DNA from: an uncultured Porphyromonas sp.
GTDB taxonomy: Bacteria > Bacteroidota > Bacteroidia > Bacteroidales > Porphyromonadaceae
NCBI GenBank assembly: GCA_900554935.1
Contig: USJF01000012.1
Coordinates: 1 to 16,165, forward strand
Length of the DNA: 16,165 nt
Direction of reading: 5' to 3'
Below the pieces are notes generated by a model that made no database searches, had not been told where the DNA came from, and saw only the letters and a list, made by a program, of their open reading frames with translations. Within the stretch, counting starts at the first letter, position 1, and every line of letters begins with the position of its first letter. A program made the translations under genes and the position numbers. This document shows, piece after piece, positions 7,383 through 13,720 of the stretch.

Positions 7383-8289
7383 TCTTTTTGCGTAATGATT
7401 TTTGGTATGCCGCTAGTTCGAGTGAATTGATGATATTCTGCACCACGATATATAGGGTGGGTATGAAGGCTACTTTGTCGTCAAGAAATAGGATGGCAAG
7501 CCAGATGGCGAAGACGGTATTCTTCTGCCCAAGGGTCTGCCGACCATTGACACGTCGCTCGCCTGTCCATCGCGAAGCTTGCCCTCCCACGTAGTAGAGC
7601 GCTAAGGTGGTGGCGAGGGTAATGAGGGAAAGGAGTAGGGTGTAGCTGGGGGTGAGGTGGTCGTTGGTGAGGTAGGTGTGTATGGCTTTGCTCATCAGTA
7701 TCATGATATTGGCGGCCCAGATCCAGAAGGTGAGGAAGCTGAAACGCGCCAAACGATTGTGCCACTTGGGTGTGCAATAGCGTAGGACCCAAGCCACGAT
7801 CAGAGGCAATACCAGAAGAGCTGAGACTTGCCCGAGGATAGTGAGTACAGTATGCCAATAGTTGGCTTGCATCTCGGGGTGAACTAGTCCGATCAGCACT
7901 GGTCCTATAAGGGCGATGGCGATGTTGCTCAGGATCATATAACTGGTGACAAATGCGATGCTTCCCCCTAGCATTCCTGTGATGACGGAGGCAGCTGTAG
8001 CAGTTGGGGTGAGGATGACGAGGGCTACTCCTGTGGCAATGGTTGCGTCGAAGGGCTCTATCACTAGGTAGGCGATGATGCCTAGAAACCATTGTAGAGC
8101 GAAGAGCGCTGTGTGTGTGCGATTGAGCTTCATTTCCTTCGGACTTACCTTGGTATAGGAGAGTAGCAGCATCAGGAATAGGGTATAGGTGGTGAGGGGT
8201 GCTAGGTGATATAGCCAAGGGTAAAACAGGGCGCCTAGCAACATTGCCCAAAGGAGGGCATAGTCCTTGATAATTCGAAGTACGTTCAT
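7369..8289 (-). CDS. Bile acid:Na+ symporter (BASS) family transporter
   Basis: Integral membrane protein of 306 residues with about nine to ten hydrophobic segments. Two features point to the BASS/SBF family: TPTATAASVITGMLGGS (94-110), the cross-over helix region that binds Na+ and substrate in known structures, and GQKNTVFAIWLA (254-265), the second such motif near the C-terminus. Despite the family name, bacterial members move organic anions or vitamin precursors such as pantoate-like compounds; the substrate here is unknown. It overlaps the upstream hydrolase gene by 4 bp and the downstream DUF695 gene by 14 bp. The short basic tail (KSLRKKNGTN) is cytoplasmic in character. The family call is firm; the substrate is not. 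Confidence 0.8.
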   Translation of the reverse strand: MNVLRIIKDYALLWAMLLGALFYPWLYHLAPLTTYTLFLMLLLSYTKVSPKEMKLNRTHTALFALQWFLGIIAYLVIEPFDATIATGVALVILTPTATAASVITGMLGGSIAFVTSYMILSNIAIALIGPVLIGLVHPEMQANYWHTVLTILGQVSALLVLPLIVAWVLRYCTPKWHNRLARFSFLTFWIWAANIMILMSKAIHTYLTNDHLTPSYTLLLSLITLATTLALYYVGGQASRWTGERRVNGRQTLGQKNTVFAIWLAILFLDDKVAFIPTLYIVVQNIINSLELAAYQKSLRKKNGTN

Positions 8290-8987
8290 TGTATAGTGCG
8301 TGGACTTAAGGGTTGAGGAAGTAATAGGGTGAAGTGCTCTTTTTGGGCGAGAGCTTGTAGCTCCTCAGGGTCTAATTGACCATTGATATGCATTGGGGCG
8401 AGGTAGTGTATTGAGATATGGTTGAGTAGCTCCCGAAGCCCTTTTAGGTAATCTTTGCCTAGTCTAAGGTCAGTAGGGAACATGAGGAGGTCCAGCTCTT
8501 TGATCTCTGTGGTTAGTCGACTTAGCTCTGCCTGCCATGCTGCTTCGTACTGGCGGATATAGGGCTCTTCTGCCTCTTCATTCCAGTGCCAGTTATTGAG
8601 GTCACCAGCGTGGAAAAGGGTGGCTCCGTCTACTTCGCAGTAGAAACTTCCGCCTATATCGGTGCTACCAAAAGCTTTCACGGTAAGGTAGCTATCATCG
8701 TAGCTCGCGCCAGTCTCTATGAAATGCACCTTGCTGAGTTGCTTGGAGGGTACCTTGTCCCTTAGCTCGCTATGAAAGAGATAGTGTACCTCTCGCCCCT
8801 CAAACGCTTTGAAAACTACTGGAGAGTAGTGGTCGTAGTGTGAGTGAGTAGTGAGGATATAAAGTGGCTTCTCGGGTGCTTTTGATAGCACTTTTTGGGG
8901 GGTGCCTTGCCCAAAGTAATCAAAGAGGATGAAGGCTTTGCTTCCCTCTACGAGATAACTGCTATGCTCTATATAGTAAAGTATCAT
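8286..8987 (-). CDS. Metallo-beta-lactamase-fold hydrolase (MBL superfamily)
   Basis: Soluble protein of 233 residues with the metal-binding signature HSHYDH (residues 48-53, the HxHxDH motif), preceded by a strand ending in LTT. Asp129 in FHAGDLNNWHW is the usual bridging Asp and His200 in LAPMHINGQ a plausible last metal ligand. The opening MILYYIEHSSYLVE resembles UlaG-type or other MBL proteins acting on small metabolites. No DNA/RNA-processing extra domain (beta-CASP) is present. Substrate is unknown. It overlaps hemH by 4 bp upstream and the BASS gene by 4 bp downstream, so it is translated together with a porphyrin enzyme and a transporter, but no sequence evidence shows that they share a pathway. 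Confidence 0.82.
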   Translation of the reverse strand: MILYYIEHSSYLVEGSKAFILFDYFGQGTPQKVLSKAPEKPLYILTTHSHYDHYSPVVFKAFEGREVHYLFHSELRDKVPSKQLSKVHFIETGASYDDSYLTVKAFGSTDIGGSFYCEVDGATLFHAGDLNNWHWNEEAEEPYIRQYEAAWQAELSRLTTEIKELDLLMFPTDLRLGKDYLKGLRELLNHISIHYLAPMHINGQLDPEELQALAQKEHFTLLLPQPLSPRTIQ

Positions 8988-9961
8988 GGCTTAGTCCATT
9001 CGATTGCCTCTGTGGTATGGTAATTCACTTGATCAATGATGCAGCTGGCCATCCTGAGAGAGTCGTTGGGGCACTCTATTAAGGTAGGCTGAAGGGTTGG
9101 GAAGTGCTCCCTCATATAGATACCTACCTCCCATGTGGTCTCTAAGCAGTCACAGACAAAGGAGGGGCAGATCACCGAGACCTGCTTTGTCCCCTCTTTG
9201 CTCAGCGCCTTCAAACGACTTTTGAGGGTAGGATTGAGCCACTTATTATGCCCAAAGCGTGATTGGTAACACACTTCGTAGGTGAGATTCATCGCCTTGA
9301 AGCGTGGGTGAGAGGCTACAAGTCGGGTGGTCTCCATACATTGGTAGGGGTAGTCCTTGAGTGGATTGCCTGCGTAGGCCTTATTTTGATACAGCGGTAT
9401 GCCGTGATAGGAGAAGAGTAGGTGGTCGCCAACCTTGGCAAAACGCTCTATCTGATCTAGAAGCGCTTCGATATATAGAGGATGGCGAAAGTAGGGCTCG
9501 ATGCACTTGAGGGTAAAGTGGTAGCTCTTCTGCTGATGAACTTCCACGGCGTATACCACGGCACTTTCGTAGCTACTCATTGCGTAATGAGGAAAAAGCG
9601 GTGCAAGTATCACCTCGGTAAAGCCCTTTGAAGCGATACGGTCGTATGCCTCTTGTAGGGAACCACGGTTGTACCGCATCGCTACGAAGGTAGCAATGCC
9701 ACTTTCTTTCTCGATACGAGAGGCTAGTGCTTCGGTAAATATCTGTAGTGGAGAGCCCTCTTTTCTCCATATTTTGGCGTATCTATTTCGTGACGTAATG
9801 GCTCTTGTGGGGGCAATAATGCCGTGCACCAATATATTCCTAAAGGGCTGAGCCAGTCCTATGATCCGACGATCTGTGAGGAAGTCGGTAAGGTAGTGAC
9901 GTACCTCTTTTGTTTCTAGTCTCTTTGGCGAGCCTGTATTGATGAGAAGGATAGCGCGCAT
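8984..9961 (-). CDS. hemH: HemH, ferrochelatase
   Basis: Inserts iron into the porphyrin ring in the last step of heme synthesis. With the start at 9961 the protein has 325 residues, the normal length. It begins MRAILLINTGSP, the characteristic N-terminus, and has SYHGIP (184-189) with the metal-inserting His186, CYQSRFGHNKWLNP (231-244), and PSFVCDCLETTWEV (266-279) with the conserved Glu274. The reading frame stays open 80 codons further upstream, into rnhA, but that stretch has no ferrochelatase features. The start lies 10 nt after the rnhA stop and its end overlaps the MBL gene by 4 bp. The gene marks one edge of a region with reversed strand composition (about 3.4-10 kb). Iron is the usual metal; other metals are not excluded by sequence. 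Confidence 0.92.
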   Translation of the reverse strand: MRAILLINTGSPKRLETKEVRHYLTDFLTDRRIIGLAQPFRNILVHGIIAPTRAITSRNRYAKIWRKEGSPLQIFTEALASRIEKESGIATFVAMRYNRGSLQEAYDRIASKGFTEVILAPLFPHYAMSSYESAVVYAVEVHQQKSYHFTLKCIEPYFRHPLYIEALLDQIERFAKVGDHLLFSYHGIPLYQNKAYAGNPLKDYPYQCMETTRLVASHPRFKAMNLTYEVCYQSRFGHNKWLNPTLKSRLKALSKEGTKQVSVICPSFVCDCLETTWEVGIYMREHFPTLQPTLIECPNDSLRMASCIIDQVNYHTTEAIEWTKP

Positions 9962-9971
9962 TGCGGAGGAT

Positions 9972-10592
9972 TTACTTTTTACGTCCATAGTCTGCTGGAA
10001 TTTCGCCCCAGAATTCTGTCTCCCACTTGAGGAGAGTATACCTAGAGAGGTCATTAGTGTGTAGCCAATGGACCGCTCTCTGCAGTACGTGGTAGAGCTC
10101 TTGCGTCTCGGGGGTAAGGGGGAGCTTGGAGTTGGGTTGCTTCTTACGTATCCACGCTTGTGCGGTGAGGCTATCGGTGTAGATAGGTACGAAGTAATCA
10201 TTTTGCTTCATCCACGCCATAGCGTGCACGATAGCCAAGAACTCCCCGATATTATTGGTGCCAACGGGGTAGATCTTACTACTGAAGAGTGGATCCTTAG
10301 TCTCCACCCATACGCCACGATACTCCATCGGACCAGGATTGCCACTAGTGGCTGCGTCCACCGATAGTGCGGTAAGGTCGATCTCCTTACTGCGGTCCAG
10401 TATCCTCGGCTCTCCCTCAGCTTGGAGTGCATAAGGGTTTTGGAAGAGTGCTTCCGCCTGCTCACGAGTAATATCCTTAAAACTCTTGAACTTAGGCCGA
10501 GAGAAGTTCCGCACCTGTGCTTGGCACTCCTCCCACGACTCGTAGACGCCAGGTTGGTGCCCCTCCCATACGATATAGTACTTATTGCCCAT
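9972..10592 (-). CDS. rnhA: Viroplasmin-domain RNase H (RNase HI type)
   Basis: Cleaves RNA in RNA:DNA hybrids. The 206-residue protein has an N-terminal viroplasmin-like domain (1-50; KYYIVWEGHQPGVYESWEECQ), which binds RNA/DNA duplexes in related enzymes, and a C-terminal RNase H fold. The likely catalytic acids are Asp79 (SVDAA), Glu117 (NNIGEFLA), Asp140 (IYTDSL) and Asp201 (IPADYGRKK), i.e. the complete DEDD set. The region between 50 and 70 is a variable linker. It is common in Bacteroidota. Its start is 3 nt after the thiamine pyrophosphokinase stop, and hemH begins 10 nt after its stop. Its plus-strand base composition is mixed, marking the transition between two composition blocks. 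Confidence 0.93.
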   Translation of the reverse strand: MGNKYYIVWEGHQPGVYESWEECQAQVRNFSRPKFKSFKDITREQAEALFQNPYALQAEGEPRILDRSKEIDLTALSVDAATSGNPGPMEYRGVWVETKDPLFSSKIYPVGTNNIGEFLAIVHAMAWMKQNDYFVPIYTDSLTAQAWIRKKQPNSKLPLTPETQELYHVLQRAVHWLHTNDLSRYTLLKWETEFWGEIPADYGRKK

Positions 10593-10595
10593 AGA

Positions 10596-11246
10596 TTACC
10601 GCTTCTCCTGTGAAATGTAGACGATGGCGATCCCCTCGGAATAAAGTCGCACCGTAGGGCTAGTTACCTGATTGAGCGTCGCTTGCCAAAGGGCGGTAAA
10701 TACCCTTTGCTCAAAAGGATAAGCCACACCACTAGCGCTCATCGGTAGCTCTTTTGTGGCGAAGATAGAGAGCTCTCGCCCCACCTCCGTCTCGAGTATG
10801 CAGTCACCCTGAAAAGGAAAGAGCCAGCCATGAGGCGTAATAGCAAGTACCTCGGCTCCCATCTTATAATACTCTGGAAGTAAAAATATATTACCCACAG
10901 AGTGGTCTTCCCGTCGACCTGTAGCGCCGATAATAGCTATCCTTTTCCACCCCTTATCAAAAGCAAAGGCAACCCCCTTCGTGAGGTCATTCGTCTCCTG
11001 ATCGGCTATCTTTGTAAAAGGTACGCCAGCCCGCTTTAGCTCCTCCTCATTCACCGAATCTCCATCGCCTACCACTGCATCGGGTTTGCGAGTAGTGAGC
11101 TCTAAATAACGTCGGAGAGCACCATCGCAAACCACTATGTGCGGTGCCTCTTGTAGTAGTCTAAGCGTCTCCTTATCCCCCTGGAGCTCGCCATTAGCTA
11201 TCACTAGCACATCGGGTAGGTATTTACTATTGAGGTCTATCTGCAT
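10596..11246 (-). CDS. Thiamine pyrophosphokinase
   Basis: Transfers pyrophosphate from ATP to thiamine to make thiamine pyrophosphate, so the cell can use imported thiamine directly. The 216-residue protein has the family motifs VVCDGA (38-43), VVGDGDS (58-64), DQETNDLTKGV (82-92; the DQ..ND site) and GATGRREDH (107-115) followed by NI, plus a C-terminal thiamine-binding half ending in GIAIVYIS. Length and motifs are complete. It overlaps pnuT by 20 bp at its start and is followed 3 nt later by rnhA. Pairing with a PnuC-type carrier is the standard Bacteroidota thiamine salvage module. No TPP riboswitch is visible upstream of the unit. Confidence 0.95.
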   Translation of the reverse strand: MQIDLNSKYLPDVLVIANGELQGDKETLRLLQEAPHIVVCDGALRRYLELTTRKPDAVVGDGDSVNEEELKRAGVPFTKIADQETNDLTKGVAFAFDKGWKRIAIIGATGRREDHSVGNIFLLPEYYKMGAEVLAITPHGWLFPFQGDCILETEVGRELSIFATKELPMSASGVAYPFEQRVFTALWQATLNQVTSPTVRLYSEGIAIVYISQEKR

Positions 11247-11820
11247 CTTCCTGAAGCTTTAGTAATTTAAGCCAATTGAAATAGCCCACCACCGAAATCA
11301 CGGTGTAGAGGGTAAAGAATAAGCCGGTGATCATGTAGGATTGTAGGAAGTAAAGGGTACAAAAGATCGCATTCGAAGAGATCCAGCAGTACCAACTCTC
11401 TATATACTTCTTCCCTAAGAGCCACATACCATAGAAGCTAATGGCGGTGGCAATGGCATCGGAGGTAGGGAAAGGGCTCCCCATATAGTGCCTAAATATA
11501 GGGCATAACCCCAAGACAAGCAATAGCACCAGTGCCAAAGTCCAGAGATGACGCTTCGGAAGGTGAGAGATAGGTAGGTCCTTCGTCTCTCCATCCTTAC
11601 GATGCTTCAGCCACTCACGCCAGCCCCAGATACAGGCGATGATATAGTAGATATTGACTAGCACATTGCCATACACCTCACTTTGCCACGAGATATAAAT
11701 GTAGAAGATGGGTAGCACAATCCCGACTGGCCAAAGCCACACACTAGCTTTTAGCTCTAGCCATACATAGAGTATGCCTATCGTAGCTGCCACTAATTCT
11801 ATTACTTGCATCAATTCCAT
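11227..11820 (-). CDS. pnuT: PnuC-family vitamin transporter, probably thiamine (PnuT)
   Basis: Membrane carrier of 197 residues with about seven hydrophobic helices. PnuC-family marks are the Trp-rich first half (WLWPVGIVLPIFYIYISW, about 28-45; IYYIIACIWGWREW, about 57-70) and the mirrored second half with DAIATAISF (about 120-128) and GKKYIESWYCWISSN. PnuC proteins import nicotinamide riboside, and PnuT variants thiamine; uptake is facilitated diffusion with trapping by a kinase. Because the gene overlaps thiamine pyrophosphokinase by 20 bp and no NadR lies nearby, I infer thiamine. It is the first gene of the 11820-3478 unit, with ATG at 11820 and a short leader of about 30 nt from the candidate promoter. 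Confidence 0.85.
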   Translation of the reverse strand: MELMQVIELVAATIGILYVWLELKASVWLWPVGIVLPIFYIYISWQSEVYGNVLVNIYYIIACIWGWREWLKHRKDGETKDLPISHLPKRHLWTLALVLLLVLGLCPIFRHYMGSPFPTSDAIATAISFYGMWLLGKKYIESWYCWISSNAIFCTLYFLQSYMITGLFFTLYTVISVVGYFNWLKLLKLQEDADRPQ

Positions 11821-11853
11821 AAGAGCTCACCCAATTTGCCAAATAAACAGTCG

Positions 11854-11870
11854 CAAAGATACCAAATATA
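11854..11870 (-). promoter_or_regulatory. Candidate -7 boxes upstream of pnuT
   Basis: Two overlapping matches to TAnnTTTG on the minus strand: TATCTTTG (11854-11861) and TATATTTG (11863-11870). Neither has a recognisable TTTG-like -33 element at 17-21 nt upstream, so this is a weaker promoter call than the one before ftsX. A start near 11847 would give a leader of only about 27 nt, too short for a riboswitch. Confidence 0.4.
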
Positions 11871-11987
11871 TAGCTAGCTAGAGAATATGCTCGATATCCT
11901 CAATTCCTCAAGCACCGCAGGTGATACAACGTCGTAAGGGGAGGCTTGGAATCGGCTATAAATCATTGTGTTATAAAGTCGGAAATT

Positions 11988-12093
11988 AAGTTTGTAACTG
12001 AGCGACCGCTGAGTTCGAAACTCCACGATGGCTAAGTTACAAACTCAATGATCGCTGAGTTACAAACTCAATGATCGCTGAGTTACAAACTCG
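11988..12093. repeat. 23-bp palindromic tandem repeat, array 2 (five units)
   Basis: Units begin at 11988, 12011, 12034, 12057 and 12080, a period of exactly 23 bp; the last is cut to 14 bases. The palindrome AGTT-nnn-AACT is kept in all five, while the central three bases change: tgt (unit 1), cga (unit 2), aca (units 3-5). Unit 2 has full 5-bp arms (GAGTTcgaAACTC). All linkers end in GCT. The array has the same orientation as array 1 at 3297-3379 and ends in the same GAGTTACAAACTCG. Confidence 0.9.
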
Positions 12094-12149
12094 CAGATAC
12101 TTTGATATCTAACTCGGCAACCGCCTGTTTTGGTCATCTCCAATCGTTA

Positions 12150-12749
12150 TCATAAAGAAGTCTTGCAGAATTGAGCGATATCCTCCAGTAGTTGCTCACG
12201 CCCCTCGCCACTCTCTGAGGAGGTGACGAATATCGGGGGTAGCTCCTCCCAGCTCTTTAGCAACTCCTCCTTATAGGCCATAAGGCTTGCCATCATCGCC
12301 GACCTAGAGAGCTTATCTGCCTTAGTGAAGACAATCGAGAAGGGCACTCCCATCTCCCCCATCTCATTGATAAAGTCGAGGTCTATCTTCATCGGCTTAT
12401 GCCGGATGTCCACCAGTACAAAGAGATTGACCATCTCCTCCCGCCTTTGGATATAGTCATCAATCATCTTCTTAAAACCACTTCGCATCGTCTTAGCCAC
12501 CTTGGCATATCCATAGCCCGGTAGATCCACGATATAAAAGGCATCATTCACCAAGAAGTGATTGATGAGCTGCGTCTTACCCGGAGTTTGCGAGGTCTTT
12601 GCAAGCCCTTTCACCCCCGTAAGGTGATTGATGAGTGACGACTTCCCCACATTAGAGCGCCCTATAAATGCTATCTCCGGCATCCCATCTTTAGGGCATT
12701 CACTCAGCTTACTACTACTAGTGATAAATTGTGCTTTATTGATTTCCAT
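12150..12749 (-). CDS. engB: EngB/YsxC ribosome-assembly GTPase
   Basis: Small GTPase needed for assembly of the large ribosomal subunit. The 199-residue protein has G1 GRSNVGKSS (30-38), G3 DLPGYG (75-80) in the family-specific DLPGYGYAK, G4 TKAD (142-145) and a G5-like TSSESGEG near the C-terminus. The switch I region has KTSQTPGKTQ (51-60), characteristic of the family. Length is normal. It starts 2 nt after the lipid kinase stop and is the last gene of the pdxA-led unit. The plus-strand composition is C-rich like the left flank of the window. Confidence 0.97.
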   Translation of the reverse strand: MEINKAQFITSSSKLSECPKDGMPEIAFIGRSNVGKSSLINHLTGVKGLAKTSQTPGKTQLINHFLVNDAFYIVDLPGYGYAKVAKTMRSGFKKMIDDYIQRREEMVNLFVLVDIRHKPMKIDLDFINEMGEMGVPFSIVFTKADKLSRSAMMASLMAYKEELLKSWEELPPIFVTSSESGEGREQLLEDIAQFCKTSL

Positions 12750-12751
12750 AT

Positions 12752-13720
12752 TTACTTAAATAGCTCAATGATACCTGCCGTCCACTCATTTAGCCCGCTA
12801 GTAGCTAGGTGTAGCAGATCCAGTACTGGTCTATTGTGCCCGCCCTCTTTATTATTCACCACCTTTAGAGAGGCTGGAAGCACCTCGATCTCTAGTCGGT
12901 CCGTCTTGTGCTTTGGCTCTCCATCAATGTGATAATTGACCTTCTCCGGCGTTTCTATAAGGATATGCTTACCCTTGTAGAGTGCGGTGTAATCATTTTT
13001 ATTAATCTCCTTGGTAAATAATTGCATCGCTATTTTCGTCGCTTCAATATGAGGAAAAGGCTTCAGAATCGTGATATCTAGCATCCCATCTGTAAGGCTA
13101 GCATTAGGTGCGATAAAAGCATTATTGCCATATTGCGAAGCATTGCCAATAGCAATGAGAAAGGCAGTTGCCGTCACCTCTTTCTCATCTATCATCAGGT
13201 GATAATCATTGGGGCGGTAATTGAAGTACTCTGTCACTGCCTCCTTGGCATACGTTGTGAGGCCACGGGCATCACTCTTGGCAAATTCCTTGGATATCTT
13301 CCCATCGAATCCTATTCCACAGGTCACGAAAAAAGGTTCTCCATTTGCCCTGCACGTATCTATTGTCACCCTATTATTTTCGAGGAGTACTTTAGTTGCA
13401 GCACTGGTATCTAGTGGAATTTGTAGCTCTCGAGCTAGACCATTGCCACTCCCATTAGGAATAATGCCCAGCACCTTATCCGAATGCACCAAAGCCCTCG
13501 CTACCTCATTCACAGTGCCATCACCGCCAATCGCTACAATCACCTCAAAGTCGCTCTTCAAAGCTTCAAGCGCCAGTTCGTAGCCATGCCCTTCATACTC
13601 TGTTGTCACCAACGTAGCGGTATGCCCTTCAGCCTCCACCTGCTCCAGCACCTTCTGGTGGATGGTAGTTTGCCCTTTCTTAGGGCCAGAAATAGGATTT
13701 GCTATAAGTAGATAATTCAT
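12752..13720 (-). CDS. Diacylglycerol-kinase-family lipid kinase (YegS/BmrU-like)
   Basis: Soluble kinase of 322 residues with the DAGK catalytic fold. The nucleotide-binding motif GGDGTVNE is at residues 65-72, PNGSGNGLARE at 88-98, then GIGFDG in the middle and YHIDGEP near residue 265, which completes the active site. The N-terminal MNYLLIANPISGPKKG is typical. Family members phosphorylate diacylglycerol, sphingoid bases or related lipids. Bacteroidota make sphingolipids, so a sphingoid substrate is possible but not shown. The last 30 or so residues (beyond ASLKVVNN) are a non-conserved tail. It overlaps the antiporter by 4 bp (ATGA-type coupling) and is 2 nt before engB. Confidence 0.9.
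   Translation of the reverse strand: MNYLLIANPISGPKKGQTTIHQKVLEQVEAEGHTATLVTTEYEGHGYELALEALKSDFEVIVAIGGDGTVNEVARALVHSDKVLGIIPNGSGNGLARELQIPLDTSAATKVLLENNRVTIDTCRANGEPFFVTCGIGFDGKISKEFAKSDARGLTTYAKEAVTEYFNYRPNDYHLMIDEKEVTATAFLIAIGNASQYGNNAFIAPNASLTDGMLDITILKPFPHIEATKIAMQLFTKEINKNDYTALYKGKHILIETPEKVNYHIDGEPKHKTDRLEIEVLPASLKVVNNKEGGHNRPVLDLLHLATSGLNEWTAGIIELFK

Larger units (their letters stand above)
11821..12149. other. Gene-free spacer between engB and pnuT
   Basis: This 329-bp spacer holds a candidate promoter for pnuT, an imperfect hairpin (ATTCC-tc-AAGC at 11903-11913 against GCTTGGAAT at 11944-11952, 30-nt loop) and tandem array 2 (11988-12093). The last 56 bases before the engB stop contain AGATA/TATCT (5-bp arms) but no clear T-tract terminator. 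No reading frame with coding character is present. I searched for a TPP riboswitch and did not see its conserved helix sequences. Confidence 0.6.

Noticed and set aside
7481..8251. 256-codon minus-strand open frame inside the BASS gene
   Set aside because: It is rich in His, Pro, Arg and Ser with no domain pattern, and is a frame shadow of the real membrane protein gene favoured by the base composition there.
9962..10201. Ferrochelatase reading frame extended 80 codons upstream
   Set aside because: The extension overlaps rnhA throughout, has no ferrochelatase-like sequence, and the conserved MRAILLINTGSP start begins at 9961.
11821..12149. TPP riboswitch controlling pnuT and the pyrophosphokinase
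   Set aside because: The conserved TPP riboswitch helix sequences are not visible on the minus strand, and the probable leader is about 27-30 nt.
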